From Allolobophora icterica (taxonomy: Eukaryota > Annelida > Clitellata > Crassiclitellata > Lumbricidae): DNA of 64,000 nt. The notes below the pieces were generated by a model that was not told the DNA's origin, made no database searches, and saw only the letters and a program-made list of their open reading frames with translations. Location of the stretch: positions 49,933,745 to 49,997,744 of the forward strand of contig OY744613.1 in assembly GCA_963556255.1 (NCBI GenBank), in the 5' to 3' direction. Positions within the stretch are counted from its first letter, which is position 1. Each line of letters starts with the position of its first letter. The translations under genes and the position numbers were made by a program. Below are positions 14,101 through 24,211 of the stretch, piece after piece.

Positions 14101-14439
14101 ATATACTAATAATATGTTAATATTAGCTACTAATATTTGTCTCAATTATCCCCAATTTATATTGTTTTTTACTCATAGCGTAAATAGCTATATTTCATAT
14201 TATTATGAACATTTATCAGATGCTTGTCTGTTCCAGTTTCATATTTCAATGTCAAAGATATACATCATTAATGTTATTCCTCATGTCGGCCTCGGATTTA
14301 AATAATTTTAAAAATTCCAACTAATTGTTCATTAGATTATCACGTGTGACGATGGTTTTGTCAGTCTACAGTTTAGTAAAATTTTCACACGTGCCTTCAT
14401 GCAAAGTTCAGTCTGGAGTTACATGTGTTCATGCATTAC

Positions 14440-14665
14440 GACATTTCGCCCCCAGGAAGATTCGCCTCCCCCGCTTCTAGTCTTAATAACATTTTATCAT
14501 AGATCCCGCTTCTAGTCTTAGTTATATTTTCATCGTTAATCCAGCTTCTAGCTTTAGTTACATTTTATCATAGATCCCGCTTCTAGCCTTAGTTACATTT
14601 TCATCATAGATCCCGCTTCTAGTCTTCCGGGGGCGAAACTTCCGGGGGCGAAAAGTCCTAGAACC
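14440..14665. mobile_element. foldback MITE family A, copy 1
   Basis: It contains several ~36-bp units of the type GCTTCTAGTCTTAGTTACAT + TTTCATC..ATCC between repeated CGCCCCC/GGGGGCG termini, and ends GGGGGCGAAAAGTCCTAGAACC. The left end is truncated, since it lacks the GGGATxCGG terminus of the other copies. No TSD is found. Relatives: 22325-22580 and 33330-33583. Confidence 0.75.
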
Positions 14666-14839
14666 AGAGGGGACATCTAAGTTTTGTACAGAGTTACTGT
14701 ACCGTCTGCGTTATAGGCCTATATCCATTTAAATTTGAGAATGGACAGAGATGGCCGAATGTGGTTAGAAACCATAGTACAATTTATCAAGATGGCGGAT
14801 AGTTATTTGATAGTTTAATATTTATTTGATAGACAGGAA

Positions 14840-15110
14840 ATGAGATTCAAGACAACAGAACCACCCATACCCACATCCTTGAATGCAGTTTTGAAGCACA
14901 CTGATAAGGGTCACACCTCACTTCTTGCTATCTCTCCACAAGTCTTCCATTCAAAACTGAAATCCTTGATCTTTGACAAATCCTATCCTGATTCATCCTC
15001 TTCCCCCTTACATCCCCCGCCGTTTGAACCCAAAACGCCACCCTCTTTAACCGTCTGACTGCCTCGTTGACCCCTTTGGATCTTGACTAGACACCGATTT
15101 CACCCCCCCC
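14840..15110 (+). pseudogene. possible LINE ORF2 C-terminal remnant
   Basis: A 72-codon open frame includes LLAISPQVFHSKLKSLIF, reminiscent of the end of LINE ORF2 proteins (..P..FHSRLKT.LF). It is followed by a run of C and degenerate sequence. Assignment is tentative. Confidence 0.3.
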
Positions 15111-15391
15111 CCCCCTTACGATTGCGATTTGCTTAAATAAGCTGGTTCAGCGACTTCGCTTTCGTGGGCGCTACCACAGTTGTAACCAACCGGTTAGCCC
15201 CTAATGAATTGTTTAGCACTGTGATTAAGCTTACCTAAATACGGTATCATTCACTCATCAACAGAAAGCTGCTGTTCAGTAATATTGGAAAGTACCTGAG
15301 AAATAATTTGTTCAGTTCAGTAATCAATGGTCGAACTTTCGAAAACTTGTCGGTCGGGTCAAGATGCATTTTACCAGCTATAATATAGCTC
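15111..15391. other. no recognised feature
   Basis: Single-copy-looking sequence between a C-run and a perfect palindrome. Confidence 0.35.
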
Positions 15392-15472
15392 AACCATAAC
15401 CGTTTTGAAGAAATCCTACGTTATGTACATATTATGTACATAACGTAGGATTTCTTCAAAACGGTTATGGTT
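15392..15472. repeat. perfect 40-bp-arm palindrome
   Basis: Left arm 15392-15431 and right arm 15433-15472 are exact reverse complements separated by one base (15432). The right arm continues into the piggyBac relic. The structure looks like a local inverted duplication of the relic's end. Confidence 0.95.
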
Positions 15473-15757
15473 CATGGCTTTGGCTACGGCTTCGTTGTGA
15501 ACATCGGGAGAGCACTCCCAGTACATGCATCTTGCAGGCGGGGTTGCATATCCACTTGTGAACAGTATTGCCATGAATACGCGTACATTCCCGTTCGTTA
15601 ACACAAACAAAAAAATTGCTCTGCTGCCTAGCATCCTCTCTCCTTGCACTACCCATTGCAGTAACAATATCATCGTCAGACGTCTGGCAGTGTCGTTGTC
15701 TCCCATACACTCCTCTCAAGTGTGGCGAAAAACTGTTGCCTATCCTTGAGCAAGTAC
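15416..15757 (-). pseudogene. piggyBac-like transposase relic, copy 1
   Basis: Minus-strand translation contains YWECSPDVHNEAVAKAMNHN followed by RFEEILRYVH, the segment that in piggyBac (DDE_Tnp_1_7) transposases follows the N-terminal acidic region. Frames shift between 15416-15706 and 15465-15878, and a foldback element (about 15758-16345) splits the gene. On its far side the minus strand at 16346-16490 still reads QTKTIYMESNY, matching the second relic at 31490-31889. Non-functional. Confidence 0.75.
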
Positions 15758-16345
15758 ACTGTAGGCTACGGTTCCACGACGAATGGTACACGACAAAATT
15801 TGTCGTGTACCATTCGTCGTGGAACCGTAGCCTACTGTAATGGCTAACCGACAAATGGATCACGGACAAATGGTTCACTACCTTTTACGATCTTCCAGCC
15901 TCTAGTTTGAGCTTTATTTTCATCGATCATCTATCTTCTAGTTTGAATTTTTAATAAGACCTGTTTTTATCGCTCAAGCAGTGTAAATACTACGAAATAA
16001 TTTCCGCTAAAACCCGGGTGTATGAAAATATAGCTCAAACTAAAAGCTGGAAGAGCGATGGAAATAGAGCTCAAACTAAAAGTTGGATGGCCGATGAAAC
16101 TATAGCTAAAACTGGAAGCTGGATGACGAGGAGTAGAGCTCAAACTAGAGGTTGGATGAGCGATGAAAATAGAACGCAAAATAGAAGCTGGATTATCGAT
16201 GAATATATAACTGAAACGTTGCTCAAACTAGGAGCTGAAAGATCGTGAACCATTTGTCGTGAACCATTTGTCCGTGAACCACTTGTCGTGAATCACTTGC
16301 CATGAGCCAATAATTGTCGGTGAACCATTTGTTGTGAAACCAGCA
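15758..16345. mobile_element. foldback element family B, copy 1
   Basis: The termini carry repeated GTGAACCATTTGTC or its complement. Inside are ~36-bp units (GCTTCTAGTTTGAGCTATAT + TTTCATCGAT...): about two forward on the left and about six in reverse orientation on the right, so the element folds back on itself. It interrupts the piggyBac relic. The flanks AGCAAGTA and AGCAGTA may be an imperfect TSD. The homologous site without the insertion is at about 31800-31830. The left end includes a perfect 37-bp-arm palindrome. Confidence 0.8.
15761..15835. repeat. perfect 37-bp-arm palindrome at foldback end
   Basis: Arms 15761-15797 and 15799-15835 are exact reverse complements around one base. 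The arm carries GGTTCCACGACGAATGG, the terminal sequence of foldback family B, so two termini lie head to head. Confidence 0.95.
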
Positions 16346-16690
16346 GTAGTTGCTTTCCATGTAGATTGTCTTCGTCTGGGCTATCTCCGCCACTGATCAT
16401 CCATTTTCTGGCGTAGTATTGTAAATGTCCGCGCGCAAAAGTCGGGGCCATCCTCCAGAGCAATGAGGGCATAACTGACAGTTTATAAATCTGTTTTTTC
16501 TGAAATATTTTTCAAACAGGAAAATAATTTTTCTATGCACGGTAACGTCTAGCAGAAATGGTACCGAATAATGCAATGCATCTACGCTATGCTGGATTCA
16601 GGAAGCCCCAGAGCCTCCAGTGGTCAAAACACACACGGCTAAGAAATCACCATGGCCCTCTATGACCAAATTCCCCTTTTTAGGGACAGG
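16346..16690 (-). pseudogene. piggyBac relic 5' part and dispersed flank
   Basis: Homologous to 22850-23110 and 33054-33320. The minus strand encodes remnants of an acidic N-terminus (LEDxP, DIYI-type). It is the continuation of the relic at 15416-15757 beyond the foldback insertion. Confidence 0.55.
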
Positions 16691-17429
16691 CTTTAACACA
16701 GCGCAGTTAGGAATACGCGCTCAACAAACATGCAAGAAAAGTATTCCTGCACAAGCTAAATAGTTATAGGGCCTACCACATAGGCATCAATCATTTTTTT
16801 TTTCAATTTACTGATATCGCTTTTTAGAATAATGCTTACCTTCGAGCAGAATTCATTTGTAAAATTTCTCGCGGGCGAGGTTTATAACTTCTTATAAAAT
16901 AATTTACACATAGAATATGTATCTAGGCCTACATAAAAACAGAACGTTCAAAATAATAGTAGATACATCAGTCAGTACAGCAATAATATTATAGACACAA
17001 TTATTATGGTCTGTGGCTCATGTTTGCTACTGTAGACTGGATTTGAATAACATGGTGTCCCTAAAACGTGCGAACGTGAGTAGGCCTACACGTATGGGTA
17101 ACTGCCTTAAAAAAACAATGAGTAAAAGTCGAAAATTGCACGACATGAATTCTACGTTGATTTAAATTGTTTCGCGGTGCCATGTAAATTTATTGCTGTA
17201 TGTTTGAATGATGGTGGCTTCAGAAAAGGATATTATCATTAAAATTCCAGAAAGTTAATCGCTAGAGGACAAACGCGTTTGTTGGTATTGAATCCAACTT
17301 CTATTTTGTGTCGTTTTTTTCAGATTTGAACGACATTTTGGAAAACTGGACAGTTATTAGAAATCACCTTTAAAAATGTATATTGTGCTGGTAAATATAT
17401 AGTGTTTCCTTTATTTTCACAAATTTATT

Positions 17430-17703
17430 ATATAATTATGTTTTTGTTGCAGGCATTTTATTACCATATTAATATCTAAAGATGCGTGCATTGTATTCGG
17501 AACTTATAACTGATATATTTCAACTTTCTTACCCACTAAAGTCTGAGTTCTATTTTGGCCAGGCTGCTACCAGTAGGCATGTTGCTACATTTATTTATAT
17601 TGGATTTGCAATCTATGCATATAATTTCTCAGGTCCGTGTGTAGATAAACGCTCTCAATGGGGCCCGAAAGTGGTGGGTCCGGCCCGAATCCCCAAAACC
17701 TGA
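17430..17703 (+). promoter_or_regulatory. candidate upstream exon of ZNF gene 3 (MRALYSELI)
   Basis: A T-rich tract ending TTTTTGTTGCAG precedes GCATTTTATT and the frame MRALYSELITDIFQLSYP from 17482. The same arrangement occurs at 62446-62550, and the peptide start also at 4094 near gene 1. It may be a 5' exon or UTR. Frames diverge downstream, so coding is uncertain. Confidence 0.4.
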
Positions 17704-17754
17704 ATCCCAGAAAACGCTGAAAATACAATAAAGCCCGATTTCCCGAAAACAGTT

Positions 17755-18165
17755 TTACAGAAAACGGCCGAACTCCAGAAAACTATTCAAAGTTAAATTA
17801 TAAACTCTTATACATGACACAAACCTAGCATGGGCCAACTTAGGAATATCACCTATAATCCGAGCAGCAGCATTAAGAATAGATTGAAGTTTGTGCATAT
17901 TGGAGGAGGAAAGGCCAATGTACACAGCATTGCCAAAGTCAACCCGAGTGCAGATCAAAGAGTGGACCAGTGTATTCACAGCGTGCACCAAAAGACACCT
18001 GCGGATGGATCGAAGCTGGCGTAGATGATAAAAACAAGATCGGGAAACAAGGTTAACTTGATCATTGAAGGAAAGTATAGGATCGAGGACAATCCCCAAG
18101 TCGCAAACAGAGGAGGAGAACTGAATGGGAGGAAATCTGAGATAGGTTATATGATACACAGGCAC
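17755..18165 (-). pseudogene. L2/CR1-like LINE reverse-transcriptase fragment
   Basis: The minus-strand frame contains CDLGIVLDPILSFNDQVN, then VNTLVHSLICTRVDFGNAVY and LQSILNAAARIIGDIPK. These are the post-YADD region of L2/CR1-type reverse transcriptase. It is 5' and 3' truncated and sits in the upstream region of ZNF gene 3. The same insertion is present at 62659-63080. Confidence 0.85.
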
Positions 18166-18351
18166 TCAGTCTTCGCATTTACCAATGCTTTAATCCTGTT
18201 TGGGGTATTATAATGATTTCACAATTGTTGTTTGAAGAATAGTATATGGATAATGTCTTCTGAATTAAGACCTATGCGTTATTTTATATTAAGTCTAGAA
18301 CATTTGCTTAATTATTACTGCAGTAATTTTACATGTTTAGATAAAAGAATT

Positions 18352-18370
18352 TGTCATGTTGTGTTAACAG
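18352..18370 (+). promoter_or_regulatory. putative 3' splice acceptor before ZNF gene 3 exon
   Basis: TTGTCATGTTGTGTTAACAG ends at 18370 and aligns with the acceptors before genes 2 and 4. Confidence 0.5.
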
Positions 18371-18529
18371 CAATAGGTCTCATTGGACGAAATGGAATTC
18401 ATAATTCGTATCTCAAAGTATCAGAGTAAGAGAATTTGAAGACACAATAAATAATAAAGGAAAATTGTTCATTATAACATGTAAGTCGTTTCACAAAAAA
18501 GACTTGCTAAATCAGTACAAAGTCAATGA

Positions 18530-18670
18530 AGACCAAGGATTGTGTCAGTTAGGACCAACCGAGGATTCTGAAAGAGACAAGTCGAGAAGCCATATTGAAA
18601 ACAGGCGTTTGAAGAAACATTCAATTTATGTGGAAAGTCATTTGCAGTACGTCCAAAACTAAGCTGCCAC
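18530..18670 (+). pseudogene. frameshifted leader and finger 1 of ZNF gene 3
   Basis: The frame reads NEDQGLCQLGPTEDSERDKS, matching the leader of genes 2 and 4, but the conserved ATG has been lost by a small deletion. Comparison with gene 2 indicates further small deletions in the finger-1 region (the TTGCGAT of gene 2 is missing near 18630), removing the first cysteine and shifting frame. The leader is therefore no longer joined to the array. Confidence 0.75.
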
Positions 18671-20596
18671 ATGAGAATGCACAGCGGAGAAAAACCATAC
18701 CAGTGTGAACTGTGTGGCAAAGTGTATTCACACAATAGACAACTAAATAACCACATAAGATCACACACTGGAGAAAGACCATACCAATGTGAATTGTGTG
18801 GAAAAGCATATTCAAGAAGACGATCTATGCTAAATGAGCACATAAGAACTCACACTGGAGAAAGACCATACCAATGTGTGGTGTGTGATAAAGCATTTGC
18901 AAGAAGTGTTCAGCTAACGTATCACACAAGAACACACACTGGAGAGAAACCACACAAGTGTGAGTTATGTGACAAAGCATTTAAAACGTCTTCTGAACTT
19001 ATGGGGCATAAACAATGGCACACAGGAGAAAAGCCATACCTTTGCGAAATCTGTGAAAAAACATTTGCAAAATCTGGTCATTTGAAGCAGCACATGGTAA
19101 GACATAGTGGAGTAAAACGACACAAATGCATTGTTTGTGACAAAGGTTTTAAATATGTTAAGTCAATGAATATTCACGTTAACAATCACAGTGGTGAAAA
19201 CCCTTACAAATGCGATCTTTGTGGAAAGATGTTTGCAACAACTCAAGAACTAAACTTCCATTCACGAATCCACACTACGGAAAGAGCTCACAACTGCGAA
19301 CTTTGTGGAAAGATATTTGCATTTAAAAGTTTTTTAAAAATCCATGAAAGAAAACACACTGGAGAGAAGCCATACAAATGTCAAGTATGTCACAAATCAT
19401 TTTCACGTAGTGGTGAGTTAAGTAGTCATGAGAGGATCCACACTGGAGAGAAGCCATACAAATGTCTAGTATGTCGCAAATCATTTTCCTGTAGTAATAA
19501 TGTGAAAAGTCATGAGAGGATCCACACTGGAGAGAAGCCATACAAGTGTGAACTATGTGGAAAATCATTTGCACAAAAGAGGCAACTACGTATCCATATA
19601 AGAGACCACACTGGAGAAAGACCATACCAGTGTGAGTTGTGTGGAAAAGCATTTGCAAGCACTGATCTACAAAAGTATCACAGAAGAACCCACACTGAAG
19701 AGAAACCACACAAATGCGACTTATGTGACAGATCATTTAAAAGTTCTTCTGAACTAACTACACATAAACGAAGCCATACAGGAAAAAACCTATACATATG
19801 CCAATTCTGTGAAAAAGCATTTGCACGATCTGGAAATTTGAAGCAGCACTTGATAAGCCATAGTGAAGAAAAGCCACACAAGTGTGAAGTTTGTGACAAA
19901 GCCTTTAAACATATTAGATCACTGAATCTTCACGCTTGTGGTCATAGTGGTGAAAAACCTTACAAATGCGATATATGTGGAAAGATGTTTGGAACAACCA
20001 ACCAACTAATCTTCCACAAGCGAATCCATACAACAGAAAAGGCTCACAGATGCGAACTATGTGGAAAGATATTTTCATGTCGAAGTGGTTTAAATATCCA
20101 CAAAGGAAAACACACTGGAGTGAAACCATACAAATGTGAAGTATGTCACAAATCCTTTTCTTATAGTAGTAATTTGAGTTGTCATGAGAGGCTTCACACT
20201 GGACTGAAACCATATGAATGTCTAGTATGTCACAAATCATTTTCGCGTAGTAATAATCTGAGTCGTCATGCGAGGATCCACACTGGAGAAAGACTATACA
20301 AGTGTGAACTATGTGCAAAAGCATATACAGATAAGAGACAATTAAATATCCACATAAGAACCCACACTGGAGAAAGACCATACCAGTGTGAGTTGTGTGG
20401 AAAAGCATTTACACGATATGATCTTCTAAAGTATCACACAAGAACCCACACTGGAGAGAAACCACACAAATGCGACTTATGTGACAGAGCATTTAAAAGT
20501 TCGTCTGAACTAAGTACACATAAACCAAGCCATACAAGAGAAAAGCCATATAAACTCAAATCAATGAAAAAGCATTTGCACAATCTGGAGATTTGA
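18671..20596 (+). CDS. C2H2 zinc-finger protein, gene 3 (22 fingers, 5' damaged)
   Basis: 641 codons open from an ATG at 18671, which is the internal Met of former finger 1 ([11 protein letters not shown]), because the normal leader is frameshifted. Twenty-two intact C2H2 fingers follow; the second has one extra residue (RRRSMLNEH). Fingers 3-11 and 12-20 form two tandem 9-finger modules in the same order (..LTYH/KYH, DxxFKSSSEL, EKxFA..LKQH, DKxFK..S, GKMF, GKIF, xKSFS, xKSFS, ..KRQL). The end ([17 protein letters not shown]) is a frameshifted former finger. It may be a translated short form or a recent pseudogene. The long intact array argues for recent function. Confidence 0.8.
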   Translation: MRMHSGEKPYQCELCGKVYSHNRQLNNHIRSHTGERPYQCELCGKAYSRRRSMLNEHIRTHTGERPYQCVVCDKAFARSVQLTYHTRTHTGEKPHKCELCDKAFKTSSELMGHKQWHTGEKPYLCEICEKTFAKSGHLKQHMVRHSGVKRHKCIVCDKGFKYVKSMNIHVNNHSGENPYKCDLCGKMFATTQELNFHSRIHTTERAHNCELCGKIFAFKSFLKIHERKHTGEKPYKCQVCHKSFSRSGELSSHERIHTGEKPYKCLVCRKSFSCSNNVKSHERIHTGEKPYKCELCGKSFAQKRQLRIHIRDHTGERPYQCELCGKAFASTDLQKYHRRTHTEEKPHKCDLCDRSFKSSSELTTHKRSHTGKNLYICQFCEKAFARSGNLKQHLISHSEEKPHKCEVCDKAFKHIRSLNLHACGHSGEKPYKCDICGKMFGTTNQLIFHKRIHTTEKAHRCELCGKIFSCRSGLNIHKGKHTGVKPYKCEVCHKSFSYSSNLSCHERLHTGLKPYECLVCHKSFSRSNNLSRHARIHTGERLYKCELCAKAYTDKRQLNIHIRTHTGERPYQCELCGKAFTRYDLLKYHTRTHTGEKPHKCDLCDRAFKSSSELSTHKPSHTREKPYKLKSMKKHLHNLEI

Positions 20597-21364
20597 AGCA
20601 GCACATGAAAAGCCATAGTCAAGAAAAGTGACACACGTGGAAATTGTGTGCTTAAAGCTTTAAGGATATTAGAACATTGAATCTTCACGTTAGTGATCAT
20701 ATTGATGAAAAACTTACAAATGCTAACTATGTGGAAAAGTATTTACATCTAGGATTGTTCTTTAAATGACCACGAAACAATGCACACTGGAGAGAAGCCA
20801 TCCAAATGTTTGGTATGTCGCAAATGATTTTCCCGAAATACTAGTTAGGTTGTCATGTGAGGATCAAGACTGAAGATGGAGAGTGAGCTATGTGGAAAAG
20901 CGCATTCGCAAAATAGTAAACTGAATGACCACAGAAGACCAACACTGGAGACAACTACAAGTCTCAAGTATGTTAGAAGCCACTTGCATGCGGTAGTCAA
21001 TTGTGGTGCCATGTGAGAACCCTCACTGCAAAGAACCCATATATGTCTGAATCACATCAGAAGGAGTCTCCTCTGATTGGCATAGTCATTTGAAACCCAT
21101 AATAAAGAAAAACCAAACAAAGACAAATTTTGTGAAAAGAATTTTATGTAGATTAATGTTCAAATGTTGAAGTGCGAACTTATAGAGAAGAAAAGAAAAT
21201 ATGGAAGTATTTGGGACTTAGTCTTCAATAATATTGCTTTTGTTGAGACTTTCCTTGTGAAAACATATGGACGTGTAAGATGTTATGAAAAGAAGTTTAT
21301 GGAACACTGTTTCCAGTTTTGTTATTCTCCAGTCGAAAATTTTGACTTTGCTGAGCTATTTTAA
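20597..21364 (+). pseudogene. decayed 3' fingers and tail of ZNF gene 3
   Basis: Finger-like pieces in changing frames (HTGEKPSKCLVCRK, KSHLHAVVNCG) continue to about 21150. 21164-21364 reads ...CYEKKFMEHCFQFCYSPVEN + FDFAELF, which is the C-terminal tail of the family. The decay pattern parallels that after genes 2 and 4 (TATGTGGAAAAGTATTTACA shared). Confidence 0.85.
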
Positions 21365-21699
21365 GATTAATAACTCAATTGCAACACTTTGTAAATCTTG
21401 ACTTATTGTTTGATTTTGCCTTATGAATACATGTTGTTTCAGGAGTATTTCAGAAATCCAGGTAAATTATGTTAAGATAAAACATGTTACAGTGTTTTGT
21501 ACTCAAAAACTAAACCTAAATGGAAAAGTTTATGATCGAGTTTGCAATGAAGTATTAACAATATTCTTTTTAAAAACCAAAACCTTATTAACATTCGGTT
21601 TTATTTGTAAAACCTTAAATTAATCATAGAAAAACTCATGTTAACTAAAAAATTTCACACTGTTGAAAAAAATGTTGTTCTGTTCTCTATATTCCAGAA

Positions 21700-22840
21700 G
21701 CACTGATTTTGGCTCATACATAACACTTCACTCTCATTCTATGTCATTATCATCAAATTCTTCCATGTCACTGTTTTGCTCATTTTTGTCAGTTCCAGCT
21801 ATTATTGCAAAAATAGGGTTATAAAACTTCTTGAGACTTTCAAAGTCATCTATTGCAACACCCATTTTGTCTAACATCTTAACATCCTTGTTTTTGCAGG
21901 TTTAACGAAGCACCTGGGTGCCATCTTATTTAGCTGAAAATTGGTTTTCTTGCACCCACGTTTAGTAATAGTATTGGTAGAAAACTGCCCGGAATATGTT
22001 GTTTTACTGTCTACTTTGTTTTGTGTAAGTTGCAGTACACGATCTTTTGTCAGCCTGCATTACGTGAAACCTGTGTAAAGTTATTAGTTTAGTTTTCTTA
22101 GTCTTGTCAGTAGTTTTGGGAATTTCCATCTTTCGGGATTGACAGATGTCAGTCACTTCTAGGATTTCCAAATGTCAGATTGTATTCAGTTGTGAATACA
22201 GATCGGTACTAGTTTTTCTTGACCTTGACATTGTAATTTTTTCTGAATACAAATGCCACATTCGCTTCATCGAAAGCTGAGGTGGGAGGTTTTGCCGGAT
22301 AGCTTGTTTTTGTCTGCTGTACTGGGTTCTAGGACTTTTCGCCCCCGGAAGATTAGCCCCCGACATTTCGTCCCCGGAAGATTTTAATCGCTAATCCAGC
22401 TTCTAGCCTTAGTTACATTTTCATCGCTAATCCAGCTTCTACTCTTAGTTACATTTTCATCATAGATCCCGCTTCTAGTCTTAGTTACATTTTAATCGCT
22501 AATCCAGCTTCCGGGGGCGAATCTTCCCGGGGGCGAAATGTCGGGGGCGAATCTTCCGGGGGCCGAAATTTCCGTATCCCGCTGTACTGGCTGCTTCGAC
22601 AGTGGAAACTTTCAATATGTCGCCTGATTTCTGCTTTTGCTGCAGCGATTGAAGGTAAAATTCTTGTTCCACCACATTTATCTCTCTTCTGCTGACCAGT
22701 TTCAATCCAGTGCTTGGCCAGACTGTTGAATAGACGAACGGCTAAGATGTCACAGAATGCTTCATGGCAAACCCTTATCCCTTCGTCAGTAGTATACTTA
22801 TTGCCTTCGTCTGTGCTATCTCCATTACTGGCCATTCCAT
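21700..22840 (-). pseudogene. transposase-like relic (HIESF / NLxFGxPRSDxC type), copy 1
   Basis: Minus strand. 22592-22835 reads AKHWIETGQQKRDKCGGTRI then SIAAAKAEIRRHIESFHCRS. Lower coordinates encode diverged YRxxFxTEYNLxFG-like and C-terminal segments, seen better in the second copy at 30600-31400. These motifs belong to a widespread animal transposon-encoded protein family with a presumed RNase-H-like fold; I do not assign a superfamily name. It is interrupted by foldback MITE A at 22325-22580. The block is shared 3' of ZNF genes 3 and 4. Confidence 0.65.
22325..22580. mobile_element. foldback MITE family A, copy 2, with TSD and empty site
   Basis: Left terminus GGTTCTAGGACTTTTCGCCC. 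Right terminus in reverse complement GGGATACGGAAATTTCGGCC. Inside are about four ~36-bp units (GCTTCTAGTCTTAGTTACAT + TTTCATCGCTAATCCA). The flank GCTGTACTG(G) is repeated on both sides (from 22316 and from 22581). The duplicated locus at about 31205 reads GGCTGTAAAGGCTGCTTCGA without insertion, a natural empty site. TSD length is 8-10 because terminal Gs are ambiguous. Confidence 0.88.
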
Positions 22841-22849
22841 TCTCTGGAG

Positions 22850-23450
22850 GAGTTATGTGAATGTACGCGCAAAAAAGTGTGGTTCGTCATCAACAGCACT
22901 GAGGAAATCACTGACAACAAATCTGTTTTTCTGTAAAACAAAAACTAACTATTTTAAACACTGAAAAATAATAATATTTTTCTGTACAGTACGGTAATGT
23001 CTGGCATTGAAATGGTACCGACTTAATATGCTGTAATAGGTGGATCCAGTGGGCAAAACACGCATACGCTTGTAGAACAAGATCGTGGCATCTAATGACC
23101 ACAGTTCCTAGGGACACAGCACAAGTAATACGCACACAACAAACATACAACAAAAGTATTCCTGCACAAGCTAAAAAATAGTTGTACTACGTATTTTTAA
23201 GCATCAATATTTTTTTTAAATTTACTGAGATCATTTATTAGAATAATGCTTACCTTCGAGCAGAATTCGTCATTTGTGAAATTTCCTACGGGCGAGGTTT
23301 GTAACATCAAATTTACACATACAATTATAGTTATGAACATAGAAATATAACGCTCCAAGTAATACTAGACATCAGTAAGTACAGCAAGATAGTCATCATC
23401 AGTCTCTGGTTCATGTATGTTAGACTGGACTTCAATTTCATTGTGTCCCA
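22850..23450. repeat. dispersed repeat block (partners 16360-17040 and 33054-33320)
   Basis: Shares GTATTCCTGCACAAGCTAAA, AATAATGCTTACCTTCGAGC and GTGGCATCTAATGACC with the partner blocks. It includes piggyBac N-terminal remnants on the minus strand (MASNGDSTDEGN, acidic). Confidence 0.7.
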
Positions 23451-23759
23451 AAAGACTTTTCACGGGGCGCCCAGTAAAGGAATATAAAAGGTAAAATTGC
23501 AACTAATTGGGCTCCCTGTGTGGTGGGCCCATGGTTGGCGCCCATGTAGGCCTTGCCCTTGCTTAATTCCGACACTGTTCCTGACTTTGCTACCCTACTA
23601 AGTGTGTTTAGATGTTGTAGGCCTACTAATCCTGAGTTTATGTCCATGCTCGAGCTTTTAACGACATAGTTGGTCGTGTGTAATCGTAATCGTAATCATA
23701 ATCTCAAAACTTCTAAAGCGCCACTCGAAGGCCGAGCGCAGGGCACCAGCCTATTCCGG
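23451..23759. other. no recognised feature
   Basis: Contains GGGCGCCCA-type words and (TAATCG)n-like CGTAATCGTAATCATAAT. No gene seen. Confidence 0.35.
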
Positions 23760-23893
23760 AACGCTACGTTAAAACAGAGGGGTTCCAGAGAGTAGTCCAA
23801 AAAAGGTCCGAGTCCGGTTTATGGAAGGATCAGGGATTTTCTTGATTTGATCAGGAAGGCCTAGGATGATGAATTCAGTTTTGGAAGGGTTAA
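23760..23893 (-). pseudogene. older LINE reverse-transcriptase fragment, part 2
   Basis: The minus strand reads PKTEFIILGLPDQIKKIPDP then SINRT. It continues directly from the minus-strand WMSSNLLYLT at 26545-26665 once the piggyBac element between them is removed. It is L2-like, the region after YADD. Confidence 0.75.
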
Positions 23894-24211
23894 CCCTCAG
23901 GCTACCAAGGTTTTTTGCGACATCGGCTACCAAGGGGGAGTGGTTACCACCCCCCCGGAATTTCGTGTTTGGTTTCAAATATCATATCATGTAACATAGC
24001 ATTTGATTCAGCATTCATTTCTGAAAAGAATGGTGTATTTAGTTGTAAAATATATGAATGCATCTCGAAATTATATAGTTTTTAACAAAGGCACCAGTCC
24101 ATTTAACGATATCTGATATTATCCCGCACAATTTGTACTGTTTAGATAAAAATATAAATGATGTGGGTTTTGAAAATGAACTATGTATCCAAGGATATTC
24201 TAAATATAATC

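Larger units (their letters stand above)
16690..18310. repeat. segmental duplication block (partner 61690-63215)
   Basis: Long shared words such as AACAAACATGCAAGAAAAGT, GTATTCCTGCACAAGCTAAA, GCGAGGTTTATAACTTCTTA and GAAAATTGCACGACATGAAT occur in the same order at 61690-63215. A shorter third copy is at 23100-23450. The block includes the MRALYS exon candidate and a LINE fragment, so the LINE insertion predates the duplication. Confidence 0.85.

Noticed and set aside
15967..16248. Repeat-protein ORFs on both strands (IFIAHP.., RAQTRSWM..)
   Set aside because: They come from the 36-bp unit of a foldback element, whose period is a multiple of three and so stays open by chance.
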